Part shown: piece by piece, positions 42,180-52,894 of the stretch
Position numbering within the stretch: the first letter of the stretch is position 1
Layout: each line of letters opens with the position of its first letter
Translations under genes and position numbers: made by a program
Assembly (NCBI GenBank): GCA_036873755.1
Contig: JAVTVY010025351.1
Span: 39,718 to 103,717, forward strand
Reading direction: 5' to 3'
Source of the DNA: Hanleya hanleyi
Taxonomy: Eukaryota > Mollusca > Polyplacophora > Lepidopleurida > Hanleyidae
Length of the DNA stretch: 64,000 bases
Notes under the pieces: model-generated
The model's input: the letters and a program-made list of their open reading frames with translations, nothing else
What the model was told of the DNA's origin: nothing
Database searches by the model: none

Positions 42180-42760
42180 TTTCCACAATGTCGTTCACCT
42201 CCGTGTCTTTTCGGTGAGGTCCGTGGGAACATGTACTGACCTGTCTATGGGGTTTTTCAACAATGTCGTTCACCTCCGTGTCTCTTCGGTCAGGTCCGTG
42301 TCTTTTCGGTGAGGTCCGTGGGAACATGATAGGAGATGTACTGACTTGTCTGTGGGGTTTTTCCACAATGTCGTTCACCTCCGTGTCTCTTCGGTCAGGT
42401 CCGTGTCTCTTCGGTGAGGTCCGTGTTTTTTCGGTGAGGTCCGTATTTTTCGTGTCTTTGAAACACGGAGGTGTCCGAAGATGTCACGGAGATGGCCGAA
42501 GAGACACGGAGGGCACCGAAGATGTTACGGAGGTGACCGAAAGATGTTACGGAGGTGTCCGAAGAGACACGGAGGTCACCGAAGATGTCACGGAGATTCC
42601 CGAAGAGACACGGAGGTGCCCGAAGATGTCACGGAGATTCCCGAAGAGACACGGAGGTGCTCGAAGATGTCACGGAGGTCACCGAAGAGTCACGGAGGTG
42701 ACCGAAAAGACACGGAGGTGACCGAAGACACACGGAGGTCACCGAAAAGACCCGAATGTC
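42180..42760. repeat. 18-20 bp minisatellite in inverted arms upstream of PolB, unit 1
   Basis: The left part repeats 'cctccgtgtctcttcggtcagg' and the right part repeats its reverse complement ('cacggaggtgaccgaagaga'), with the change of strand near 42,455-42,470. A long imperfect hairpin is possible. Open frames here (RRHGG-type) are repeat translation only. Equivalent blocks lie at 44620-45180 and 47050-47610. Confidence 0.8.
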
Positions 42761-42771
42761 ACGAAAAAACG

Positions 42772-42779
42772 TATAAAAG
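42772..42779 (+). promoter_or_regulatory. TATA box of PolB, unit 1
   Basis: TATAAAAG, about 145 nt before the PolB ATG (42917). It lies directly after the minisatellite and is followed ~25-30 nt later by an initiator-like 'ttgctgcactcattgg'. Copies at 45193-45200 and 47626-47633. Confidence 0.65.
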
Positions 42780-42916
42780 TGGAAATTTTTAGGAGATTGC
42801 TGCACTCATTGGCCTGCCGATCGGAGCTACCTAACCAGCCTGCCTGACCAGCCTACCTGACCAGCCTGAACCACTCTGACGACAGGAGGAATCACCGGGA
42901 CTTGCCTCACTGCAGC

Positions 42917-44261
42917 ATGAGACGTGGAGAAGATTTTCCAGGGGATCCAGGAGCGCCTCCGGCTGAAGTCTTGCCCGAAGACGAGCGTGTGAGTGAGATT
43001 TATCGACGTCACTGGAACACCATACGCCATTGTTTTCACCGTCACCGTCGTCTATTGGACTTGTATAAATTTCGACTGCAGGACCTCACGTATCTTTCCA
43101 CTTACGCCGAGAACATTTTCACAGACCAGGTGACAGCTTTCAAGTTGAATATGACATTCGGCTACATCTTACGGCACAAATAGACGGACCAGTTGCGGTA
43201 TTTTTATCCCAGCAATAATACCTATGTGTTTGACCAGCCGTTCACGGTGACGGATGCAATTTCTCTGGAGCCACTCATCGACCAACTCACTACGTTGGAC
43301 CCATTGGAATGGGCGCGTCTGCAACGTCCCAACACCAAATGGACTTTAGGAATGGTGACGAACGTCACATTTTTCGGCACCAAAATGAGAGATCATCCTA
43401 TCGGTGCTCCTGTCACTCTTCCACCTTGGCTGCTTCGTCGAAAAGGACTGTATGCGTTAACGCGAGGCGCAAAGGGCCCCTACAAAGACCGGAAATGTCT
43501 GTTTCGGTGTTTGGCCGTGCATCTGGACAAGTGTGATCCCCAGGCTTGTGACAAAGTGGCCAATGGCTATTGGAGACAGTATTTACAGGAGCAAGACCTG
43601 GATGAGCGGCAGTTCCGGGGAGTCCCCTTTAAGTATTTGGATGTCGTGGAAACTCTGTTCAGCATCAATATCTTTGTATACCGATTACGACGCGAGGATG
43701 ACATATTTGTGGCTGAATTGGTTCATCGCTCAACAGAACGGTATGCTTCTACGATGAAAGTCAATGTCTTCGACGACGACGGAGTGAGTCATTTTTCCCT
43801 CATCTACAATATGAGCCTGTACGCCCAGTCCTACAATTGTGCCCAATGCCATCGGGTGTTTGACCGTTCTCACGACCTACATCAACACGAGAAGATTTGT
43901 GACAACAGTGTGAAACGCAAATTTCCTGGCGGCGTGTACCATAATACGCCTACTATTTTCGAGGAGCTGGCCGATGAGGGTCTTGTCATACCGGAAGAGA
44001 GCCGTTATTTTCCCTACCGGGCGTGTTACGATTTCGAGGCCCTGTTGGAGCCCATGGACATGTTCTCAGCGAAAACGCAGCGCCATATTCCCCTGAGTGT
44101 GAGCATTTCCACCAACGTGCCCGGCTATGACGCTGCGCCTGTTTGTTTCGTGTCGTCGGGGGACTCCCATGAGTTGATTACCCGCATGATGGGTTATTTA
44201 GAGGAAGTCAGTGCGGCCAGTACGGAATTGTTGGTGTCCAAGTTCCAGGACGTACTGGACC
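42917..44261 (+). pseudogene. PolB N-terminal part, tandem copy 1, truncated
   Basis: Starts at ATG 42917. TAG at 43181-43183 replaces a Glu codon present in copies 2 and 3. The frame then stays open through the zinc-finger-like and exonuclease-start segments to the duplication breakpoint. Beyond it, antisense retrotransposon sequence is read to a stop near 44371. It lacks all polymerase motifs. Confidence 0.85.
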
Positions 44262-44619
44262 GCCTTTCTGGAATAGTTCAGATTTTGCATATGAAAAGGT
44301 TCCAGAAGCTGAGGAAAACACACCGAGGTATCTATAGGTTTGGACACATTCTAAAGTTCGGTCACCAATGAAAAAATCTTTTTGCAATAACCTGCCTCTT
44401 TTGTTAAAAGTTACTATTTTGGATTTTAGTAGTAGTAGGTAGCCCGCATTTAAAGCCAACTTTTCCAGGAAGGTAACTCTTGGTTCCCCTTTTTTCCGCC
44501 AGGGGGCGCCACCAGTCCCGTATGACGTCACTTCCGGTCTGGGTGAATGGAGCGTGACCTGTGAACATGATAGGATATGTACTGACCTGTCTGGGGTTTT
44601 TTTCCACAATGTCGTTCAC

Positions 44620-45180
44620 CTCCGTGTCTTTTCGGTGAGGTCCGTGGGAACATGTACTGACCTGTCTATGGGGTTTTTCAACAATGTCGTTCACCTCCGT
44701 GTCTCTTCGGTCAGGTCCGTGTCTTTTCGGTGAGGTCCGTGGGAACATGATAGGAGATGTACTGACTTGTCTGTGGGTTTTTTCCACAATGTCGTTCACC
44801 TCCGTGTCTCTTCGGTCAGGTCCGTGTCTCTTCGGTGAGGTCCGTGTTTTTTCGGTGAGGTCCGTATTTTTCGTGTCTTTGAAACACGCAGGTGTCCGAA
44901 GATGTCACGGAGATGGCCGAAGAGACACGGAGGGCACCGAAGATGTTACGGAGGTGACCGAAAGATGTTACGGAGGTGTCCGAAGAGACACGGAGGTCAC
45001 CGAAGATGTCACGGAGATTCCCGAAGAGACACGGAGGTGCCCGAAGATGTCACGGAGATTCCCGAAGAGACACGGAGGTGCCCGAAGATGTCACGGAGGT
45101 CACCGAAGAGTCACGGAGGTGACCGAAAAGACATGGAGGTGACCGAAGACACACGGAGGTCACCGAAAAGACCCGAATGT
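44620..45180. repeat. Inverted 18-20 bp minisatellite, unit 2
   Basis: Copy of 42180-42760 with near-identical order of repeat variants. Confidence 0.8.
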
Positions 45181-45192
45181 CACGAAAAAACG

Positions 45193-45200
45193 TATAAAAG
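45193..45200 (+). promoter_or_regulatory. TATA box of PolB, unit 2
   Basis: TATAAAAG, 158 nt before ATG 45351. Confidence 0.65.
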
Positions 45201-45350
45201 TGGAAAGTTTTAGGGGATTGCTGCACTCATTGGCCTGCCGATCGGAGCTACCTAACCAGCCTGCCTGACCAGCCTACCTGACCAGCCTACCTGACCAGCC
45301 TGAACCACTCTGACGACAGGAGGAATCACCGGGACTTGCCTCACTGCAGC

Positions 45351-46695
45351 ATGAGACGTGGAGAAGATTTTCCAGGGGATCCAGGAGCGCCTCCGGCTGA
45401 AGTCTTGCCCGAAGACGAGCGTGTGAGAGAGATTTATCGACGTCACTGGAACACCATACGCTATTGTTTTCACCGTCACCGTCGTCTATTGGACTTGTAT
45501 AAATTTCGACTGCAGGGCCTCACGTATCTTTCCACGTACGCCGAGAACATTTTCACAGACCAGGTGACAGCTTTCAAGTTGAATATGACATTCGGCTACA
45601 TCTTACGGCACAAAGAGACGGACCAGTTGCGGTATTTTTATCCCAGCAATAATACCTATGTGTTTGACCAGCCGTTCACGGCGACGGATGCAATTTCTCT
45701 GGAGCCACTCATCGACCAACTCACTACGTTGGACCCATTGGAATGGGCGCGTCTGCAACGTCCCAACCCCAAATGGACTTTAGAAATGGTGACGAACGTC
45801 ACATTTTTCGGCACCAAAATGAGAGATCATCCTATCGGTGCTCCTGTCACTCTCCCACCTTGGCTGCTTCGTCGAAAAGGACTGTATGTGTTAACGCGAG
45901 GCGCAAAGGGTCCCTACAAAGACCGGAAATGTCTGTTTCGGTGTTTGGCCGTGCATCTGGACAAGTGTGATCCCCAGGCTTGTGACAAAGTGGCCAATGG
46001 CTATTGGAGACAGTATTTACAGGAGCAAGACCTGGATGAGCGGCAGTTCCGGGGAGTCCCCTTTAAGTATTTGGATGTCGTGGAAACTCTGTTCAGCATC
46101 AATATCTTTGTATACCGATTACGACGCGAGGATGACATATTTGTGGCTGAATTGGTTCATCGCTCAACAGAACGGTATGCTTCTACGATGAAAGTCAATG
46201 TCTTCGACGACGACGGGGTGAGTCATTTTTCCCTCATCTACAATATGAGCCTGTACGCCCAGTCCTACAATTGTGCCCAATGCCATCGGGTGTTTGACCG
46301 TTCTCACGACCTACATCAACACGAGAAGATTTGTGACAACAGTGTGAAACGCAAATTTCCTGGCGGCGTGTACCATAATACGCCTACTATTTTCGAGGAG
46401 CTGGCCGATGAGGGTCTTGTCATACCGGAAGAGGGCCGTTATTTTCCCTCCCGGGCGTGTTACGATTTCGAGGCCCTGTTGGAGCCCATGGACATGTTCT
46501 CAGCGAAAACGCAGCGCCATATTCCCCTGAGTGTGAGCATTTCCACCAACGTGCCCGGCTATGACGCTGCGCCTGTCTGTTTCGTGTCGTCGGGGGACTC
46601 CCATGAGTTGATTACCCGCATGATGGGTTATTTAGAGGAAGTCAGTGCGGCCAGTACGGAATTGTTGGTGTCCAAGTTCCAGGACGTACTGGACC
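45351..46695 (+). pseudogene. PolB N-terminal part, tandem copy 2, intact frame but truncated
   Basis: This is the only copy whose N-terminal frame is uninterrupted (ATG 45351, MRRGEDFPGDPG). Features are: an OTU-like DRKCLFRCLAVH block (residues 191-202) with a later SHFSL (291-295); a Cys/His finger C308-x2-C311-x12-H324-x3-C328; and the first exonuclease motif YDFEALLEP (DFE at 372-374). At ~residue 448 it runs into antisense retrotransposon sequence and stops at 46805. It could be transcribed from its own TATA box but would lack polymerase activity. Confidence 0.85.
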
Positions 46696-47049
46696 GCCTT
46701 TCTTGTATAGTTCAGATTTTGCATATGAAAAGGTTCCAGAAGCTGAGAAAAACACACCGAGGTATCTATAGGTTTGGACACATTCTAAAGTTCGGTCACC
46801 AATGAAAAAGTCTTTTAGCAATAACCTGCCTCTTTTGTTAAAAGTTACTATTTTGGATTTTAGTAGTAGTAGGTAGCCCGCATTTAAAGCCAACTTTTCC
46901 AGGGAGGTAACTCTTGGTTCCCCTTTTTCCGCCAGGGGGCGCCACCAGTCCCGTATGACGTCACTTCCGGTCTGGGTGAATGGAGCGTGACCTGTGAACA
47001 TGATAGGATATGTACTGACCTGTCTGTGGGTTTTTTCCACAATGTCGTT

Positions 47050-47610
47050 CACCTCCGTGTCTTTTCGGTGAGGTCCGTGGGAACATGTACTGACCTGTCT
47101 ATGGGGTTTTTCAACAATGTCGTTCACCTCCGTGTCTCTTCGGTCAGGTCCGTGTCTTTTCGGTGAGGTTCGTGGGAACATGATAGGAGATGTACTGACT
47201 TGTCTGTGGGGTTTTTCCACAATGTCGTTCACCTCCGTGTCTCTTCGGTCAGGTCCGTGTCTCTTCCGTGAGGTCCGTGTTTTTTCGGTGAGGTCCGTAT
47301 TTTTCGTGTCTTTGAGACACGGAGGTGTCCGAAGATGTCACGGAGATGGCCGAAGAGACACGGAGGGCACCGAAGATGTCACGGAGATTCCCGAAGAGAC
47401 ACGGAGGTGCCCGAAGATGTCGCGGAGATTCCCGAAGAGTTACGGAGGTGACCGAAAGATGTTACAGAGGTGTCGGAAGAGACACGGAGGTCACCGAAGA
47501 TGTCACGGGGATTGCCGAAGAGACACGGAGGTGCCCGAAGATGTCACGGAGATTCCCGAAGAGACACGGAGGTGCCCGAAGACACACGGAGGTCACCGAA
47601 AAGACCCGAA
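47050..47610. repeat. Inverted 18-20 bp minisatellite, unit 3
   Basis: Copy of 42180-42760 with a different number and order of right-arm repeats, showing that repeat turnover continued after the duplication. Confidence 0.8.
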
Positions 47611-47625
47611 TGTCACGAAAAAACG

Positions 47626-47633
47626 TATAAAAG
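47626..47633 (+). promoter_or_regulatory. TATA box of PolB, unit 3
   Basis: TATAAAAG, 145 nt before ATG 47771. Confidence 0.65.
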
Positions 47634-47770
47634 TGGAAATTTTTAGGGGATTGCTGCACTCATTGGCCTGGCGATCGGAGCTACCTAACCAGCCTGCCTG
47701 ACCAGCCTACCTGACCAGCCTGAACCACTCTGACGACAGGAGGAATCACCGGGACTTGCCTCACTGCAGC

Positions 47771-50700
47771 ATGAGACGTGGAGAAGATTTTCCAGGGGAT
47801 CCAGGAGCGCCTCCGGCTGAAGTCTTGCCCGAAGACGGGCGTGTGTGAGATTTATCGACCTCACTGGAACACCATGCGACATTGTTTTCACCGTCACCGT
47901 CGTCTATTGGACTTGTATAAATTTCGACTGCAGGACCTCACGTATCTTTCCACTTACGCCGAGAACATTTTCACAGACCAGGTGACAGCTTTCAAGTTGA
48001 ATATGACATTCGGCTACATCTTACGGCACAAAGAGACGGACCAGTTGCGGTATTTTTATCCCAGCAATAATACCTATGTGTTTGACCAGCCGTTCACGGT
48101 GACGGATGCAATTTCTCTGGAGCCACTCATCGACCAACTCACTACGTTGGACCCATTGGAATGGGCGCGTCTGCAACGTCCCAACACCAAATGGACTTTA
48201 GAAATGGTGACGAACGTCACATTTTTCGGCACCACAATGCGAGATCATCCTATCGGTGCTCCTGTCACTCTCCCACCTTGGCTGCTTCGTCGAAAAGGAC
48301 TGTATGCGTTAACGCGAGGCGCAAAGGGTCCCTACAAAGACCGGAAATGTCTGTTTCGGTGTTTGGCCGTGCATCTGGACAAGTGTGATCCCCAGGCTTG
48401 TGACAAAGTGGCCAATGGCTATTGGAGACAGTATTTACAGGAGCAAGACCTGAATGAGCGGCAGTTCCGGGGAGTCCCCTTTAAGTATTTGGATGTCGTG
48501 GAAACTCTGTTCAGCATCAATATCTTTGTATACCGATTACGACGCGAGGATGACATATTTGTGGCTGAATTGGTTCATCGCTCAACAGAACGGTATGCTT
48601 CTACGATGAAAGTCAATGTCTTCGACGACGACGGGGTGAGTCATTTTTCCCTCATCTACAATATGAGCCTGTACGCCCAGTCCTACAATTGTGCCCAATG
48701 CCATCGGGTGTTTGACCGTTCTCACGACCTACATCAACACGAGAAGATTTGTGACAACAGTGTGAAACGCAAATTTCCTGGCGGCGTGTACCACAATACG
48801 CCTACTATTTTCGAGGAGCTGGCCGATGAGGGTCTTTTCATACCGGAAGTGGGCCGTTATTTTCCCTACCGGGCGTGTTACGATTTCGAGGCCCTGTTGG
48901 AGCCCATGGACATGTTCTCAGCGAAAACGCAGTGGACGCAGCGCCATATTCCCCTGAGTGTGAGCATTTCCACCAACGTGCCCGGCTATGACGCTGCGCC
49001 TGTTTGTTTCGTGTCGTCGGGGGACTCCCATGAGTTGATTACCCGCATGATGGGTTATTTAGAGGAAGTCAGTGCGGCCAGTACGGAATTGTTGGTGTCC
49101 AAGTTCCAGGACGTACTGGACCAACTGGACGACCGGATTCCTATACCCGGTGTATCGTTCAGCGACGATGAAGAGTCAGAGTCCGAGTCGGAGTCGGAGC
49201 CGGAACCCATTCAGTAGCGGGATGTTCCTTTATCTAAACCGTATGCGGAGGAATTGAAAGCCCGCTTCCTACAATACCTAGGCCAGTTACCTGTGCTCGG
49301 CTTTAACTCGGGGCGATACTATCTTAACATGGTGAAGGAATTTCTCTACCCTTACTTGGCCCAGGCTAATACCATCAAGTCCGTCATCAAGACGATCAAT
49401 AATCATATGGCCCTCACTACCACATCACTCTATTTCCTGGATGTACGGAACTACTTAGCTCCCAATTATAGCTATGATCAGTGGGTGAAGGCGTATGACT
49501 GTGCACAAACCAAAGGGAGGTTCCCTTACACGTATATATCGACGCTCGACCGCTTGGAGAAAACACAGTTACCACCCCGGCACGCGTTCTTTGACGATTT
49601 GAAGCAAGTGGAATGTTCGGAAGACACGTACCGGGAACTATAGCAGGTATGGAACGAGCAACATATGCAGACCTAGCGAGATTTCCTGATATGGTATAAT
49701 AACTTAGACGTGGTTCCTTTCCTCGAAGCGGCCGAGAAAATGGTTCAACTCTTTCGTCGTGAGATGCACGTCGACATATTCAAGGAGTGCTTGAGTTTAC
49801 CGGGTCTGGCGCTTCGCCATCTCTTTCAAAATTGTGCTACATACTTTTCGCTGATACAGCAAAAAGACGCGGACATGTATGATTGTCTAAAACAGAACAT
49901 CGTCGGCTGGCCCAGTCTTATTTTTCACCGCTACCACGAGAAGGACGTCACCACTCTCCCCGGTGGGAAACCCTGTGCTAAGATCATCGGATTCGATGCC
50001 AATGCCCTGCACCTGTGGTCCCTTGCCCAGCCCATGCCCAGCGGTCATTATACGTGATGGTTGGCGGAAGGTCAACATTTCACACCGCAACGCACCTCCT
50101 ACAAACATCTCGCCGACCAGTGGTTGGACTGGGAAGCCTATCGACGGGGAATTTCTATACGTCATCAGACCAACGCCACAGAGAAGCGGATAGGAGATCG
50201 TCGACTCCCCGTCGATGGGTTTGCCCTTGTGGGTAGAACACCGACCGTATTCCAGTTTTATGGATGCTATTGGCACGGCCACGAATGTCATTTCAGCGCT
50301 GGACGCTTCAAATAAAGACGTGGAAAATAGGCGGAAGAATTACGGGAAGAAGTCCAGGAGAACGGAGATTACATCAAAGAGAGAGGATACCACATCATCG
50401 AAATGTGGGAGTGTGAATTTCACACCATGTTCCAGACCCTCCCACATTTACGCCGTTTCTTTAAAGCGCGCGAGTATCCTCTCAGTCGTCGGCGACTCCT
50501 GACTCTGCCACAGAGGTTCGACGCCATTCGTTCCGGAGACCTCTACGGCTTTGTGGAATGCGACCTGCATGTTCCCGACACTCTCAAGCCACTCTTCGCC
50601 CAGTGCCCACTTATTTTCAAGAGCACACTGGTGGGTCGGGATGACATTGGAGACACCATGGGTGCCTATGCTGAGCAACACGAGTGTTTGCCTCGACCTC

Positions 50701-51925
50701 GACGGATGTTGATTGGCAGTATGTGGGCAAAGAAAATCTTGCTGGGCACTCCGCTACTACAGTGGTACATCAGCCACGGTCTGGAAGTCACGCGCGTGTA
50801 CCAAGTCTTACAGTACGTACCCAACGCCTGTTTTGCGGGGAATGCCGACATCATGACGTCTGCCCGTTGTCAAGGCGATCAAGATCCGAGTAAGGCCATC
50901 ATCGGTGAATCGTGGAAGCTCACGGGCAATGGCTATTATGGCAAAACGGTCACTAATCAAGAGGGTTGGGTGAGTAGGATTTAACGTCGTTTTCAACATT
51001 GTTTCAGTCATATCACGACGGTGCCTACATGTGCCAGAACACGAGAGTGTCCACAGTTCCTATTACTCTGGACACTGATCAGCCCAGCCAGTACAGCACC
51101 CGGTCACCCATCCAAGTATTGACCGAGCTCAACGCTGCTTAACTTCGGTGATCCGACGAGAACCGGTGTGCCCAACGTGATGCGCCGTACGCACTAATCA
51201 AGATAAGCACGTGAACGTGAATATCTGTACCACCCAACAAGCCCGCAAAAAAGTCAATTCTCCCCTGTTTCGGTCCGTGGAGGTCATCGATGACGACACG
51301 TATGAAATCACTTTAGCCAAAAAGACTATCCGTTACAACCTGCCCCTTCAGATTGGATGTTATGGTATACCAGGTGGCCAAGCTGAGGATGCTCCAGTTT
51401 TTGTATGATTTCATGGGTGTGCATTTTAATCCATCAGACTGGCAACTCATGGAGATACAGACTCCTTACATGGCCGTGTCTAATGCGGATTGGGAGTCCC
51501 TGGTCAAACCCGAGTTACGTGCACAGTATGAGGCGGAACGGGACCAGTGGCTACCTCGACGTGACCATTACCAGTACGACAAGCGGACGCCGGGTCTCTT
51601 CAAGTTGGAGTGGAGTGGCGATGCCATGATTGCTCTCTCCTCGAAGAGGTATTACTGTTACGGTGGAGACCAAAATAAGTTTAGCTGCAAAGGGGTGAAC
51701 CGGCGCGATCCGGCCATCGACAAAGCCTTGTACCTGAACGTGCTGCAAAGCCAGACCAGTGCAAGTGGGACTAACAGAGGATTTCGGGTCGTGGACCACC
51801 AGATGCGAACGTACATCCAGCAACGAGACGCCTTCACATTCTTCTACCCGAAACGCAAAGTCCTTCCCGATGGCATCAGTACCACTTACCTGGACTTTGA
51901 TGGATACTTAAAACGAGAACTGTAA
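47771..51925 (+). pseudogene. Polinton protein-primed DNA polymerase B, full-length but broken (copy 3)
   Basis: This is the family-B, protein-primed-type polymerase that replicates Polinton DNA. Visible parts are the Cys/His finger (48690-48752), exonuclease DFE (48882-48890), a later exonuclease segment 'LGFNSGRYYLNMVK' (~49297), motif A 'GFDANALHLWSLAQPMPSG' (49989 on), motif B 'KLTGNGYYGKTVTN' (50916 on), and C-terminal palm and thumb to TAA 51923-51925. Damage includes a 2-nt loss near 47,842 and in-frame stops at 49215 (TAG), 49641 (TAG), 49674 (TAG), 50055 (TGA), 50313 (TAA) and 50328 (TAG). A SINE at 50963-51191 adds to this, with indels at about 51355, 51452 and 51466. Coding length without the SINE is about 1,300 codons, within the usual range for these polymerases. 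Confidence 0.85.
50963..51191 (-). mobile_element. 5S-rRNA-derived SINE (SINE3-type head, MetaSINE/bivalve-type tail)
   Basis: On the - strand the 5' end (51191 leftward to ~51085) is recognisably 5S rRNA: 'caccggttctcgtcggatca', 'ccgaagttaagcagcg', 'tacttggatgggtgaccggg'. The tail has 'gtgatatgactgaaacaatg' and 'ttgaaaacgacgttaaatcc', resembling the tail domain common in bivalve and other marine invertebrate SINEs. A perfect 12-bp target-site duplication, cactaatcaaga, flanks it (50951-50962 and 51192-51203). SINE plus one duplication copy is 241 bp, and removing it restores the PolB frame across the site. Confidence 0.9.
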
Positions 51926-51949
51926 ACTACACATGCTGTGCTCCACACA

Positions 51950-52205
51950 CCTTATACCTACTATATTTTTGTACATAACCATTCTTGTTCAAGGCTTGTT
52001 CTTGTTCAATCCTGACATGACTAATGTATAACCATTTTTTGTACCTATTCTATACATTCTTGTTCAAGTTTCTTGTTCACTCGAATCCTACTCTTGCCAC
52101 AGGAGTTTATTTTGTATATACACCTTTTCTTGTACATATCTACTGTATTCTTGTACATACTTGTATATACATTCTTGTTCAAGTTTTCTTGTTCACGTGA
52201 ATAAA
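51950..52205 (+). terminator. PolB 3' region with repeats and poly(A) signal
   Basis: T-rich degenerate repeats of 'cattcttgttcaag' and 'tatacattcttgta' (51960-52195) lead to AATAAA at 52200-52205. Confidence 0.5.
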
Positions 52206-52369
52206 AAAAGTCAAAGCGTCACTTGTGTTTTCATGAATTTTATATTGAACATCAATGAACGTCAGAACAACAACGTGAGAACATGTGCCAAAAAAATTAA
52301 GACAACCAGAGAAATGGGGCATGAACATTAAAATGAGAGGCAGCCCAGTGGTGCACCAAGTATAGGGAG

Positions 52370-52665
52370 GTGAGAGATGATGACTTGTGACTAAGATGGT
52401 AGCCTGTGACTCGGGAAGAAAGATGGTGCCCTGTGATTGTAGGGAAGTGAGTAAGATGGTGTCCTGTGACTATAGGACTATAGGGAGGTAAGATGGTGAC
52501 CTATGACTGTAGAGAGGTAAGATGGTGACCTGTGACTGTAGGGAGGGGAGTAAGATGGTGACCTGTGACTGTAGGGAGGGGAGTAAGTGGTGCCCTGCGA
52601 CTGTAGGGAAGTGAGTAAGTGGTGCCCTGTGATTGTAGGGAAGTGAACAAGCGGAGTAGCTAGCA
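52370..52665. repeat. ~30-bp minisatellite
   Basis: Repeated 'agatggtgacctgtgactgtagggagg.gagta' units, about nine. Related units recur at 53655-53735 beyond the satellite that follows. Confidence 0.75.
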
Positions 52666-52894
52666 GGTCCTCCGCCAAGTAGCCTGTTTGAGAGCGTACA
52701 GCATATACGCTTCCAATATCTCTTTAAATATAACTTGGAAAGTGGATATGTGTATGTGGAAAGAGACGTTTATCTGAAATTGTTGAGACAATTTGAGGAG
52801 GTTTGAGAAGCAGTAATGGGTAGTGTAAGACTGGAATGTATTAAAGTCTGTAGTTGTATATGGATTTGTGGATCAGATGAGGTTTATAAATCGA

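Larger units (their letters stand above)
41842..44261 (+). repeat. PolB-promoter tandem unit 1 (2,420 bp)
   Basis: Runs from 'gcctttctt' inside the retrotransposon fragment, through the inverted ETS/CRE site, the CCGAAGA minisatellite and TATAAAAG, to PolB codon ~448 ('gtactggacc'). The same breakpoint recurs at 44261/44262 and 46695/46696. Confidence 0.9.
44262..46695 (+). repeat. PolB-promoter tandem unit 2 (2,434 bp)
   Basis: Second direct copy. It differs from unit 1 by small indels and substitutions, including an extra 'cctacctgaccag' in the 5' UTR (~45282). It has the best preserved PolB N-terminal frame. Confidence 0.9.
46696..49122 (+). repeat. PolB-promoter tandem unit 3 (2,427 bp)
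   Basis: Third copy, which continues into the rest of PolB instead of jumping back to retrotransposon sequence. It has a shorter, rearranged minisatellite and a 9-bp in-frame duplication (WTQ) near 48932. Confidence 0.9.

Noticed and set aside
42263..42792. Arg/Gly-rich frames of 100-190 codons before each PolB copy
   Set aside because: They are translations of the 18-20 bp minisatellite (unit length divisible by three), not genes.
51070..51191. A 5S rRNA gene
   Set aside because: The 5S similarity is only the head of a 229-bp element with a non-rRNA tail and a 12-bp target duplication, so it is a SINE.
47771..51925. Stop-codon reassignment of TAG to explain PolB
   Set aside because: TGA and TAA also interrupt the frame. 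Frameshifts and a SINE are present, and host exons end normally, so decay is the simpler explanation.
13907..52205. A complete, functional Polinton
   Set aside because: No capsid, penton or protease genes are visible. Both ATPase lineages and PolB are broken, and only the integrase frames, PC4-like A and the small tail-anchored gene are open.
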